DNA of 39,526 nt from Chloroflexota bacterium (GCA_003648195.1 QMOK01000003.1:1-39526), one strand, 5' to 3'. Numbered from the stretch's first letter, positions 15,929-24,166 are shown. Notes: generated by a model not told the origin, from the sequence alone. Numbers and translations are program-made.

Positions 15929-16921
15929 ATGCTAACCGAACACCCTCTGAAAATCTTAGTTGTAGACGATGACTTTGTAAACAACAAACTACTTTGCCAG
16001 CAATTACAAACTGCGGGGCACCAAGTAGTAAATCAAGCTTATAATGGCAAACAAGCCATCGAAATGACAAAAAGTCTAAACCCCGACATAGTATTAATGG
16101 ATATGCAAATGAAAAATCCAGATACAGGAGAAATAGACATCCAGGCTGGCATAAAAGCATCCCGCCTCATTCAAGAACAATGCCCTACCCCAATAGTAAT
16201 AATCTCGGCTCACAAAGACCCCACCCTAATAAAAGAAGCCAACAAAGCAGGCGTAGGCGCGTATCTTATCAAGCCATCTAACTTAGACGAAATAGAACGA
16301 ACCATAGCCATAGCCATGACCCGCTTCAACGATCTAATGGAAGTACGCCGTCTGAACAAAGAACTCCAAAACGAAATATCCCGCCGCGTGAAATCGGAAA
16401 AGATCATCAAATTCATGGCCACTCACGACCCTCTAACCAGTTTACCTAACAGATGGCTGTTCAACGATCGCATGAATCAAGAAATAGCTCATGCAAAACG
16501 TAACCAGCAAAAACTAGGCGTAATATTCTTAGACCTAGACCACTTCAAAAAAGTCAATGATACCTTAGGTCACAAAGCTGGAGACCAATTGCTAAAAATA
16601 ATTGGTCAGCGGCTAACCAGTCTTCTACGCAAAAGCGACACCGTAGCCCGCATCAGCGGAGATGAATTTGTCATACTCTTGCCCAGAATGACAACACAGC
16701 TAAACGCCACTGAAATCGTCCAAAAAATACTAACAACTGTTAGCGAACCCCTAACCATCAATGAACAAGCAGTTCAAATCACCAGCAGCATTGGAATTGC
16801 CATCTATCCCCACGATGGCGAAAAAGCTAATGAACTAATAAAAAACGCCGACAGCGCCATGTACTACATCAAAAAACACGGGCGGAATAATTACCATTAC
16901 TACAACGCTGACGCCGAATAA
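15929..16921 (+). CDS. Response regulator with GGDEF domain (diguanylate cyclase)
   Basis: This 330-residue cytosolic protein has a receiver domain (LVVDDDF with acidic pocket D13-D15; phosphorylated Asp probably D58 in VLMDMQM; conserved Lys in YLIKPSN). A short coiled coil (RRLNKELQNEISRRVKSEKI) links it to a GGDEF domain (THDPLTSLPNRWLF onward). The signature is SGDEF (residues 243-247), a variant of GGDEF usually compatible with activity. The product inhibition site RKSD (234-237) lies exactly five residues before it. It is therefore a predicted c-di-GMP synthase controlled by a phosphorelay. No sensor kinase is adjacent. The ribosome site is CCGGAGAAAGTGCC. A hairpin element (16935-17008) follows the stop. 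Confidence 0.93.
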   Translation: MLTEHPLKILVVDDDFVNNKLLCQQLQTAGHQVVNQAYNGKQAIEMTKSLNPDIVLMDMQMKNPDTGEIDIQAGIKASRLIQEQCPTPIVIISAHKDPTLIKEANKAGVGAYLIKPSNLDEIERTIAIAMTRFNDLMEVRRLNKELQNEISRRVKSEKIIKFMATHDPLTSLPNRWLFNDRMNQEIAHAKRNQQKLGVIFLDLDHFKKVNDTLGHKAGDQLLKIIGQRLTSLLRKSDTVARISGDEFVILLPRMTTQLNATEIVQKILTTVSEPLTINEQAVQITSSIGIAIYPHDGEKANELIKNADSAMYYIKKHGRNNYHYYNADAE

Positions 16922-16934
16922 AAACAAAAAAACT

Positions 16935-17008
16935 TGGCTCATCTGTAAAAAATGTGCAAAAGGGCAAGATAAATCTTGCCCTTTTGCACAAATACTACGC
17001 AAGAGCCA
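16935..17008 (+). mobile_element. MITE family 1 relative, copy C (74 bp) with long palindrome
   Basis: Ends TGGCTCAT and GAGCCA match copies A and B, and the first 25 bases continue the same way (CTGTAAAAAATGTGC). The centre is an 18-bp perfect inverted repeat, TGTGCAAAAGGGCAAGAT (16953-16970), with its complement (16973-16990) and a 2-base loop. It is shorter than copies A and B and shows no target duplication. It begins 13 bases after the cyclase stop and could work as a transcription end. Confidence 0.65.
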
Positions 17009-17123
17009 AAATATTTAGATTGTTTCCCAATGTGCCAACCCGCCACTTCTGCAACTTTACCCAACTCTCCCCGTATAAACATACAAGAAAACGCGGCATG
17101 AACCACGACCTAGGAGAAAATTT

Positions 17124-17738
17124 GTGCACAACGATGAAAAACAATGGGCTATACAAGCCCAGCAAGGCAACTCAGACGCATTCACTAACTTGGTAATCAA
17201 ATACCAAAAACAGGTCTTTAGCGTATGTTACCGAATGTTAGGCACTCCCACCGCAGCCGAAGACGCGGCCCAAGAGGCTTTTCTCCGTGCCTACCTAGCT
17301 ATTGACAAATACGACATAAACCGCTCTTTTGCAACCTGGGTGCTTTCTATCGCTTCTAACTACTGCATCGACCAAATTAGGAAAAGAAAAGTCATTCTGC
17401 TTTCTGTAGACAACGAAAAACACAGCTGGATGGTTCCACCATCTCAAGACCCCACCCCCGAAAGAGCAGTCCTAGATCAAGAAAAACAAGAACAGATTCA
17501 TGCTCTGTTAGAAACATTAAACGAAACCGACCGCGCCATCATCGTCCTCCAATACTGGCATAACTTCTCCTATAACGAGATTGCCGAAACTCTCTCACTC
17601 TCTGTCAGCGCGGTCAAGAGCCGCCTCTTCCGCGCTCGCAAAACAATGGCTAAAGAATGGCAAAAAGAAACAATTCTCACTCCTCACCCCGCTCATCTCC
17701 CTTTGGAAAGGATAGCTCATGAATCACCAACCATTTGA
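17124..17738 (+). CDS. ECF-type RNA polymerase sigma factor
   Basis: This 204-residue protein has sigma region 2 (FTNLVIKYQKQVFSVCYRMLGTPTAAEDAAQEAFLRAY) and region 4 (LNETDRAIIVLQYWHNFSYNEIAETLSLSVSAVKSRLFRARKTM), joined by a short linker, and a basic C-terminal tail. The start is GTG 17124 behind AGGAGA. Its 3' end overlaps the anti-sigma gene by 20 bases, so the pair is coupled, and its target regulon probably includes this operon and the membrane protein at 18260. Confidence 0.95.
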   Translation: MHNDEKQWAIQAQQGNSDAFTNLVIKYQKQVFSVCYRMLGTPTAAEDAAQEAFLRAYLAIDKYDINRSFATWVLSIASNYCIDQIRKRKVILLSVDNEKHSWMVPPSQDPTPERAVLDQEKQEQIHALLETLNETDRAIIVLQYWHNFSYNEIAETLSLSVSAVKSRLFRARKTMAKEWQKETILTPHPAHLPLERIAHESPTI

Positions 17739-18255
17739 AACTTGGATTCTTCTAGAAACCAAACTAACACCCGCACAAAACAGGGAACTCTTAAACCACC
17801 TAAGAACTTGCCCACAATGTCGCCGCTTGGCTCAGTCTACCAGGGAAATTACCCATCTCTTCAAGACGACCCCCACCCCCTACCCCTTGCCCGGATTCAC
17901 CACTCGCTGGAAAAGACGCCTAAACCAAAAGGAGCAAGGGAAAAAAAATCTCATCACCTGGGTAACCCTTAGCACCCTAACCTTGACCGTCATTCTAACC
18001 ATGATTAGCTTCAGCACCCAAATCCCCTCCCTATCGGAGCATTTTCCGCAACTTTTAACAGCGTTCATCTCACTAACCACACGTTGGATCACCTTCATAA
18101 CATCACTTCAAAACATCTTCTCACCCCTTTTCCGCGTGGGAATAAAACTAATTCCCTCTACTTGGATATTCGCGTTCGCAATTAGCTTAAGCGGCATCAC
18201 CATAGCTTGGCTCGTAACACTCTCAAAATCCAATTCCTTTTTCATTCGGAGGTAA
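17719..18255 (+). CDS. Zinc-type anti-sigma factor, membrane anchored
   Basis: This 178-residue protein carries the ZAS/zf-HC2 motif H27-x3-C31-x2-C34 (LRTCPQC), which binds zinc and holds the ECF sigma inactive. A basic loop to about residue 75 follows. Hydrophobic segments are near 78-97 and 150-168, with a weaker one (105-145) between, so the protein is anchored in the membrane. The zinc ligands suggest redox or envelope-stress sensing. It overlaps the sigma gene by 20 bases and is followed after 4 bases by the bactofilin-like gene. Confidence 0.85.
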   Translation: MNHQPFETWILLETKLTPAQNRELLNHLRTCPQCRRLAQSTREITHLFKTTPTPYPLPGFTTRWKRRLNQKEQGKKNLITWVTLSTLTLTVILTMISFSTQIPSLSEHFPQLLTAFISLTTRWITFITSLQNIFSPLFRVGIKLIPSTWIFAFAISLSGITIAWLVTLSKSNSFFIRR

Positions 18256-18259
18256 CAAA

Positions 18260-19342
18260 ATGAAAACAACCTATAAACTTCTACTCTTAACCCTGCTTAT
18301 CGCTACCATTCTCATACCCCAAGCTGCACAAGCTTCAGGGCTTATGGATGATAAAGTCGTCTTTGGCGGCAACTATACCCTTAGCGAAGGCGAAACCCTA
18401 AACGGTGACCTGGTAGTCTTTGGCGGCAACGCGACCATTGAACGCGGCTCAACAATCAATGGAGATGTCGTTATCATGGGCGGAAGCGCTGATATAGACG
18501 GCACAATCAACGGCACCCTAGTCTCTATGGGCGGATACCTAAAAATCAAAGCCAACGCCCAAATTAACGGAGAACTAACAGCCTTAGGAAGCAGCATAGA
18601 ACGCTCTGAAGAAGCGCAAATCAATGGAAACATCGTCACCTCAGAAGACATCCCCTTTGAATTTGATTTTCCGCGCGGCATCACCATGCCCAAGCAATTC
18701 TCTCAAGCATTCCAATACACACACAACCCTTTAACCTCTGGAGCATGGTTCCTATTCCAAGTGCTAATTTGGACTGGAGCGGCCATCTTACTCACCCTAT
18801 TCTTCCAAAAACAAACCGAGACCGTCAGCCAAACCGCGCTAGAGCAACCAACCATGAGCGCAGGGATAGGGCTGCTAATAGTCATTCTCACCCCAGTCGT
18901 ACTGCTCCTCCTAATCGTTACCATCCTGCTCAGTCCGCTCGTCATAGCCGCTATCCCCATTCTCTTTATCGCCTGGCTATTTGGATGGGCAGCCCTAGGC
19001 CTCGAAGTTGGCAAACGCCTCATGAAAGCGACCAACCAAATCTGGTCTCCCGCGCTTTACGCAGGGCTGGGCATGTTCATCTTATCCCTAATCTTCAACG
19101 GCTTCCAAGAAGTGGTTCCATGTGTGGGAGGTCTTCCTAAATTCTTCGCAGGAATGTGGATGTTAGGCGCAGTCGCCCTCACCAAATTCGGCACCCAGAA
19201 ATACGCACCAGCGGGAGTGGTACCGGCTTCCCCAGCCCCTGTGCCAGTCCCCGCCGCGCCACAGTTACCAGAAGATTTCCCCGCCGAAGAGATTGAACCG
19301 CAAGAAGAAATTCCATCTCCCGAAGGTGAAGAAACCGAATAA
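18260..19342 (+). CDS. Bactofilin-like membrane protein
   Basis: This 360-residue protein has a signal peptide (cleavage near AQASG, residue 26). A right-handed beta-helix of short repeats follows, with turns such as LNGDLVVFGGNATI, INGDVVIMGGSADI, INGTLVSMGGYLKI and INGELTALGSSI, about one per 17 residues. This is the pattern of polymer-forming cytoskeletal (bactofilin-like) proteins. Four hydrophobic helices (about residues 160-310) and an acidic Pro/Glu-rich tail follow. It is the third gene of the sigma/anti-sigma operon and ends at an intrinsic terminator, so it is probably the effector, perhaps an envelope scaffold. Its exact role is unknown. Confidence 0.75.
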   Translation: MKTTYKLLLLTLLIATILIPQAAQASGLMDDKVVFGGNYTLSEGETLNGDLVVFGGNATIERGSTINGDVVIMGGSADIDGTINGTLVSMGGYLKIKANAQINGELTALGSSIERSEEAQINGNIVTSEDIPFEFDFPRGITMPKQFSQAFQYTHNPLTSGAWFLFQVLIWTGAAILLTLFFQKQTETVSQTALEQPTMSAGIGLLIVILTPVVLLLLIVTILLSPLVIAAIPILFIAWLFGWAALGLEVGKRLMKATNQIWSPALYAGLGMFILSLIFNGFQEVVPCVGGLPKFFAGMWMLGAVALTKFGTQKYAPAGVVPASPAPVPVPAAPQLPEDFPAEEIEPQEEIPSPEGEETE

Positions 19343-19362
19343 ACTCAACTGTTGAAAAAACA

Positions 19363-19402
19363 AAAGACCTCAAAGGACAAAACGCCTTTGGGGTCTTTTT
19401 TG
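19363..19402 (+). terminator. Intrinsic terminator after the sigma operon
   Basis: AAAGACCTCAAAGG (19363-19376) pairs with CCTTTGGGGTCTTT (19385-19398), with one T-G pair and an 8-base loop, and the second arm runs directly into a T run. It sits 20 bases after the bactofilin-like stop. Confidence 0.85.
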
Positions 19403-19454
19403 TTACCCGCGGCAAGTTTCTGTTTACCTGCGCGAAATTCCAAGAGCAATCAAA

Positions 19455-19600
19455 TTTTAAGCGTAACTACTCAGCCCATCTTTGAAATATCACTGCGAGG
19501 GGCATTTTTTACCCCGAAGCAGTCTCCCAGACGCTTAGGAGATTGCTTCAGCGGGAAAACATCGCTTCGCAATGACATGCCTGAGTAGTTACTTTTAAGC
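19455..19600 (+). mobile_element. MITE family 2, copy 1 (130 bp) with 8-bp target duplication
   Basis: The element lies at 19463-19592 with perfect 12-bp inverted ends GTAACTACTCAG / CTGAGTAGTTAC. Flanking direct repeats are TTTTAAGC (19455-19462 and 19593-19600). The interior is a long imperfect hairpin with GAAGCAGTCTCCCAGACG / GGAGATTGCTTC arms. It has no coding capacity. GTAA ends with 8-bp duplications are typical of IS66-family transposition. Confidence 0.88.
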
Positions 19601-19606
19601 TATAAT
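19601..19606 (+). promoter_or_regulatory. Candidate -10 element directly after MITE copy 1
   Basis: TATAAT follows the right target duplication with no gap, 63 bases before the lipoprotein start. No clear -35 lies at the right distance; the MITE end would supply that sequence. Confidence 0.35.
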
Positions 19607-19668
19607 TGGGACAAATTTCTAAAACCGCTAAAAAATAGCGAAGTTATGTAGTGAAAGGAAATGCCAAA

Positions 19669-20472
19669 ATGTCAAATCTGCTAAACAATCCCCCATCTCC
19701 ACAACGAATATTCTTTTATATCATCCTCGCGTTTGCAGTGAGTGCCTGTAATTTACCCTCTTCCACCCCTGCCAGCTCACCTAAAGAGAAACTAATTGGA
19801 ACGAGCGTAGCGCAAACCATGGAGGCAGTTAAAGCTCAACCCCCTACAGCGACAAACGCTCCCACGCACACGCCAACAAAATTGCCCCCAACCCTAACCG
19901 CAACAATCACTTTAACAACAACGCCTACTCCAACTTATGCGCTACCCATCCTAAGCTTTGAGGGAGATACAAATTGTCGCAGCGGCCCGGGGCTAAATTA
20001 CGAGATAATTGGCACTTACATTGAGGGCGAAAAAGCAGAGATTCTAGGAAGACACCCCAGCGAGGATTTCTGGGTGGTCAAAGCCCCGTACGGAGAAGGA
20101 GATTGCTGGGTTGTAGGTGACTATGCCTCAGCTTCTGGGAGCTACTTGGTGGTGCCAACAATGACGCCTCCACCCACCAATACACCCAGCCCACCCATCG
20201 CGCCAACCCTACAAGAATACAATTACGCCTGTAATTGGGATGGCAGCCAGACTAATATGACTATGACCATGGTATGGAGCGATTGGGCCGACAATGAAGA
20301 CGGGTATCGCATCTACCGCAACGGTGTACTAATTATTGATTTGAGCGCAAACACAACAACCTACGTAGACGTGGTCGCCGTAAACCTCACCCAGACCATC
20401 ACTTACGGAATTGAAGCCTACAATTCCAGCGGAGTTTCGGGGCAAGCGACATTTTCTGCATCTTGCCAATAA
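19669..20472 (+). CDS. Lipoprotein with SH3b and fibronectin-like domains
   Basis: This 267-residue secreted protein has a signal peptide with lipobox VSAC, then a Thr/Pro linker (to about residue 95). A bacterial SH3 domain (NCRSGPGLNYEIIGTYIEGE, then WVVKAPYGEGDCWVV) follows. A second Pro/Thr linker is followed by a beta-rich C-terminal part (SDWADNEDGYRIYRNG, TTTYVDVV) of fibronectin type III look. SH3b domains often bind peptidoglycan, so a cell-wall anchored surface protein is likely. I prefer ATG 19669 (GGA in AAAGGAAATGCC upstream) over GTG 19651 in the same frame. It follows MITE copy 1. Confidence 0.75.
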   Translation: MSNLLNNPPSPQRIFFYIILAFAVSACNLPSSTPASSPKEKLIGTSVAQTMEAVKAQPPTATNAPTHTPTKLPPTLTATITLTTTPTPTYALPILSFEGDTNCRSGPGLNYEIIGTYIEGEKAEILGRHPSEDFWVVKAPYGEGDCWVVGDYASASGSYLVVPTMTPPPTNTPSPPIAPTLQEYNYACNWDGSQTNMTMTMVWSDWADNEDGYRIYRNGVLIIDLSANTTTYVDVVAVNLTQTITYGIEAYNSSGVSGQATFSASCQ

Positions 20473-20492
20473 ACGGGCAGCAAAGCCCACCT

Positions 20493-20691
20493 CACCTTTT
20501 AGGCTCTTTTGGAATTCACGGGGTAGATGTCATTGCGAACCTCCGTTTTCGCTGTGCGTGCCCGTTGGCAGGAGGTGCGGCAATCCCTCAGATAGCTTGG
20601 GAGGCTGCCACGTCACAAAAGACGTTCCTCGCAGCGACATAGTTGGGGTACTTTGTTAAATCCCCGCCATTTCCTGAAGAACCACCTTTTA
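20493..20691 (-). mobile_element. MITE family 3, copy E (181 bp) with 9-bp target duplication
   Basis: The element lies at 20502-20682. Its ends GGCTCTTTTGGAA and TTCCTGAAGAACC are imperfectly inverted (about 16 of 22). Direct repeats CACCTTTTA (20493-20501 and 20683-20691) flank it. It is the inverse of copy D. It ends 20 bases before the galE ribosome site. Confidence 0.75.
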
Positions 20692-20711
20692 ATATGCCAA
20701 GAGGACTAACT

Positions 20712-21683
20712 ATGAACATTTTTATCACCGGCGGAGCGGGCTATATCGGTTCCGCTACCGCCCAAAAACTACTAGAAGCCGGATATAAAGTAACAGTGTA
20801 TGACGCATTAATCACAGGGCACAGGGAAGCAATCCCCAACGGAGTGCAACTCGTTGAGGCTAACCTTGCTAATAAAGAAGCACTCCGCCAGGCGTTAACC
20901 AGCCAACCTTTTGATGCCGTGATGCACTTCGCGGCTTTTATAGAAGCCGGCGAAAGTATGAAAAATCCGGGCAAATATTACCAAAACAACCTGGTGAATT
21001 CCATCAACCTCATTGAAGCAGCCACTCGAGCGGGGGTAAAACGCTTTGTGCTTTCTTCTACAGCGGCTGTCTACCAATCTAGCAACGAACCTCTCAGTGA
21101 AGAATCCACGCTGGGGCCAACTAATGTGTACGGGCACACCAAATTGATGATTGAACAAGTGCTGGACTGGTATCGCCAGGTACACGGATTACACTACGCG
21201 GCTTTGCGCTACTTTAACGCGGCGGGCGCTCTTCCCGGGCGTGGAGAAGCCCATCAACCCGAATCGCACCTCATCCCGCTTGTGCTTCAAGTTCCCCTTG
21301 GGCAGCGAGAAAATATCAGCATCTTTGGTACCGACTACGCCACCCCCGATGGAACGTGCATCCGCGACTACATCCACATTTCAGACTTGATTTCGGCGCA
21401 TCTCTTGGCTCTTGACGCGCTTGAAGAGCATGAGAAATTGATTTATAACCTGGGGAACGGGCAGGGATATTCGGTGCGCGAGGTAATTGAGACAGCGCGT
21501 GAAGTAACTGGGCACACCATCCCGGCCATTGAGACGCCCCGGCGTCCCGGCGATTCCGCGCGGCTGGTGGCGTCTTCGGATCGCATCCGCCAAGAGTTGG
21601 GTTGGGAGCCTGAAACGCCTGACTTAAAGAAAATTATCGCCAGCGCGTGGGAATGGCACCAGGCACATCCAACAGGGTATTAA
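20712..21683 (+). CDS. galE: UDP-glucose 4-epimerase
   Basis: This 323-residue extended SDR interconverts UDP-glucose and UDP-galactose, supplying sugars for cell-surface polymers. The N-terminal Rossmann motif is TGGAGYIG (residues 6-13). The catalytic Tyr/Lys pair is Y140-x3-K144 (VYGHTKLMIEQ). Other family blocks are SSTAAVYQ, YFNAAGA and DYATPDGTCIRDYIHISDL, and the C-terminal block is RRPGDSARLVASS. I start at ATG 20712; the open frame runs upstream to 20643 into MITE copy E, which is not coding. The ribosome site is AGAGGACT. Confidence 0.95.
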   Translation: MNIFITGGAGYIGSATAQKLLEAGYKVTVYDALITGHREAIPNGVQLVEANLANKEALRQALTSQPFDAVMHFAAFIEAGESMKNPGKYYQNNLVNSINLIEAATRAGVKRFVLSSTAAVYQSSNEPLSEESTLGPTNVYGHTKLMIEQVLDWYRQVHGLHYAALRYFNAAGALPGRGEAHQPESHLIPLVLQVPLGQRENISIFGTDYATPDGTCIRDYIHISDLISAHLLALDALEEHEKLIYNLGNGQGYSVREVIETAREVTGHTIPAIETPRRPGDSARLVASSDRIRQELGWEPETPDLKKIIASAWEWHQAHPTGY

Positions 21684-22058
21684 GGGATGAACAACAGACG
21701 CATTGCACACAAGCTTGTAGTGTTGAAGAAATACATTGTGAGACCATATCTAGTGCTGTTCCTATGTGTTAATCCTACTGAACTGAGGTAATTGGGATAC
21801 GCGTGCATTTTCCCTATTTTACGATTGTTTTTGGGCTTGGTCACAAATAACTTTCACCCGATGAACACGGCTAGTTCAAAGACCGTGTCCCTTGGGCACG
21901 AAAAGCACAAAGTTAATAATGCACAACCTCTTTGCGTGTTTTCTATTTTCTTCTGGTATACTTTCTTATCGGCATGGCAAGGTTTTTAAGTCTTGCCTCA
22001 TCTTATCAAGAACCAATTTTTCTATCTTTACTCCCTACAAGAAAAAACGAGGCCCAAA
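21684..22058. other. Intergenic region before the isoprenoid gene pair
   Basis: No credible gene lies in these 375 bases; three overlapping frames around 21792-22098 share bases and lack good starts. A possible promoter is at 21932-21962. The ribosome site for the next gene (GAGG) lies about 7 bases before 22059. Confidence 0.5.
21932..21962 (+). promoter_or_regulatory. Candidate promoter for the isoprenoid genes
   Basis: TTGCGT (21932-21937) and TATACT (21957-21962), the latter as an extended -10 (TGGTATACT). The 19-base spacing is slightly long, so the call rests on the -10. Confidence 0.4.
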
Positions 22059-22883
22059 ATGGCTACTTACCAAGAATCAATGCAAATGCTCAAACTAACA
22101 AGCCGAACATTTTATCTGCCCATCGTTCGGTTACCTAAAGGAATCAGGGAAGCTGTTGCGTCTGGATACCTTTGTCTTCGAGCAATTGATGAAGTAGAAG
22201 ACCATCCCACCTTAGAAGCAGAGCACAAAGCCAGAATACTCCACACCATCAGCCAAATTTTTCAAGCCCAAACATCGGCAGACTCTTTTGCTTACCATGC
22301 CCTTGAAACAGCTTTTGTGGAATATCATGACGTTCTGCCTGAAGTAACCCTGCGCGTTGGAGAATGGGCATGCCTAGCACCAACCTTTATAGCCCCTCGC
22401 GTCTGGGAGGCGACAGCTACAATGGCCGATCGTATGGCTCATTGGGCCGCCAATGGATTTGAAGTGGTCTCAATAGCGGACTTGGACCGCTATACTTACG
22501 GTGTGGCCGGGGCGGTAGGCTTGCTGCTTTGCGATCTTTGGGCTTGGTTTGAAAAAATACAAATTCACCGTACACACGCTATCCAATTTGGACGTGGTTT
22601 ACAAACTGTTAATATTTTGCGTAACCGCAGCGAAGACTTGTCTCGCGGGGTGAATTTCTTTCCCGAAGATTGGGACAAGGCGCGCATGTTCGCTTACGCT
22701 CGTGAGAATCTCGATAGTTTCAGTGATTACGCTAAAACATTGCCCAAAACAACATTTATGAATTTTGTCGCAATCCCCCGCGCGCTGGCTTACGCTACTC
22801 TTAATGTCTTAGAGCGCGGCGAAAAGAAACTCACCCGCAAAGCGGTGATGGAGATAGTTAAGCAACTTGAGTCAAAAGCATAG
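22059..22883 (+). CDS. Squalene/phytoene synthase family protein
   Basis: This 274-residue enzyme joins two prenyl diphosphates head to head. SRTFYLPI (residues 15-22) opens the fold. The first Asp-rich motif is D44-E-V-E-D48 and the second block is VNILRNRSEDLSRGVNFFPEDW, where E192 and D193 are kept. The usual Asp before them is N189. The second block resembles squalene-type synthases. I chose ATG 22059 (MATYQESMQM); the frame is open to 21993. Its gene neighbour, 23 bases downstream, is a geranylgeranyl reductase, so the product may be a reduced C30 or C40 lipid or carotenoid precursor. The product is not determined by sequence. Confidence 0.85.
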   Translation: MATYQESMQMLKLTSRTFYLPIVRLPKGIREAVASGYLCLRAIDEVEDHPTLEAEHKARILHTISQIFQAQTSADSFAYHALETAFVEYHDVLPEVTLRVGEWACLAPTFIAPRVWEATATMADRMAHWAANGFEVVSIADLDRYTYGVAGAVGLLLCDLWAWFEKIQIHRTHAIQFGRGLQTVNILRNRSEDLSRGVNFFPEDWDKARMFAYARENLDSFSDYAKTLPKTTFMNFVAIPRALAYATLNVLERGEKKLTRKAVMEIVKQLESKA

Positions 22884-22906
22884 TTAAGCAACTTTTATCA
22901 AAAACA

Positions 22907-24115
22907 ATGAACACACTCTACGATATTGCCATCATTGGTGCCGGGCCTGGGGGAACCACTACGGCCAGTTATTTAGCTAGAGCGGGGGTTCGCGTTCTGC
23001 TAGTAGATAAAGCTAAGTTCCCACGCGACAAAACCTGCGGAGATGCTCTATCGCCCAATGCTCTTAAAGTTCTAGGGGATTTGGGGTTGCTAGGCGCGGT
23101 CAAGGATTTTGGGTTCCGTCTCAATGGCGTTCGGCTTGTTGCGCCAGATGGCAACGAGATGGTTGCGTCAATTCCCCAAAAAGCGGGGTTAGTTGACTAT
23201 CTCTATATTGCGCCACGCTATAGGCTAGACAATTTGCTTCTTCAACATGCTATTGATTCAGGAGCTGAATTTAAGCCTGGATTCAAGGTTAGTGATATTC
23301 AAGTAGAGCGTGATAAGGTGGCTATTGTTGGAAAAAATCGTAAGGTTACCAGTAGTTTTACGGCGCGGATGGGGGTAATTGCAACGGGGGCTAATATTTC
23401 GCTATTGAAAAAGACTGGATTGATGTCTCATTCACCAAAATTTGCAGTTGCAGCCCGCGCGTATTTTGAAAATTTGACCAATTTAGACAACCTGATGGAA
23501 ATCCGCTTTGATGGAGTACCAATCCCGGGCTACGGTTGGATTTTTCCAACTTCGGCTACATCTGCTAATGTGGGGGCTGGTTTCTTGAAAAAATCCCGCA
23601 ATCTACCAATCACAGCTAGAAGAGTATTCGATACATTCCTGGCTCACGGCCCGGTTCAAGAAAGGCTGGGGAATAGCAAACGCATGGGAACGGTTAAAAG
23701 TTATCCCTTGCACATGGGTTTTTCCGCCGCCCGTACTTTCAGTGACCGGCTTATAGTTGTGGGCGAGGCGGCAGGGTTAGTAAATCCATTTACTGGGGAG
23801 GGAATTGATTACGCTATGGAATCCGGACAAATTGCGGCGCAGGTGTTAAATCACCAATTGGGTAGAGGTGATTTTTCATCGCGGGCATTGCATGCCTACG
23901 ATAAAAAACTACGCGCTCGCTTTCAAAGTATCTTTGTTTGGAGTACCCATATGCGTGGTCTTTATATGAATAATTGGTTACTCAATCCCCTTATCCGCGC
24001 GGCTGGCAAAGAAAGCTTCGTGAGAAAAAGTTTCATAGAAATATTGTTGGGCTACTGCAATGCAGGCAAGGCTCTGTCTCCCCATATAATTTACCATGTG
24101 CTGCGGAATTTTTAA
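22907..24115 (+). CDS. Geranylgeranyl reductase family flavoprotein
   Basis: This 402-residue FAD enzyme begins with the dinucleotide-binding motif IIGAGPGG (residues 9-16) and continues with KFPRDKTCGDALSP, the block specific to geranylgeranyl reductases. Later come GYGWIFPTSATSANVGAGF, with the YGWIFP core, and GEAAGLVNPFTGEGIDYAMESG, the FAD-binding end. It should saturate isoprenoid double bonds, for example in quinone side chains or lipids. It is paired with the synthase upstream and is followed by an intrinsic terminator. The start ATG 22907 has no strong ribosome site, which suggests coupling with the upstream gene. Confidence 0.88.
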   Translation: MNTLYDIAIIGAGPGGTTTASYLARAGVRVLLVDKAKFPRDKTCGDALSPNALKVLGDLGLLGAVKDFGFRLNGVRLVAPDGNEMVASIPQKAGLVDYLYIAPRYRLDNLLLQHAIDSGAEFKPGFKVSDIQVERDKVAIVGKNRKVTSSFTARMGVIATGANISLLKKTGLMSHSPKFAVAARAYFENLTNLDNLMEIRFDGVPIPGYGWIFPTSATSANVGAGFLKKSRNLPITARRVFDTFLAHGPVQERLGNSKRMGTVKSYPLHMGFSAARTFSDRLIVVGEAAGLVNPFTGEGIDYAMESGQIAAQVLNHQLGRGDFSSRALHAYDKKLRARFQSIFVWSTHMRGLYMNNWLLNPLIRAAGKESFVRKSFIEILLGYCNAGKALSPHIIYHVLRNF

Positions 24116-24166
24116 GCCTTGTGAGTAGGCGCAACGCAAGTTCAAAGTCTCGCTGAGTTAAAATGT

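Noticed and set aside
21792-22098. Three overlapping frames of 65-68 codons
   Set aside because: They overlap each other in different frames, are low in plausible protein features, and the region reads as leader and promoter for the gene at 22059.
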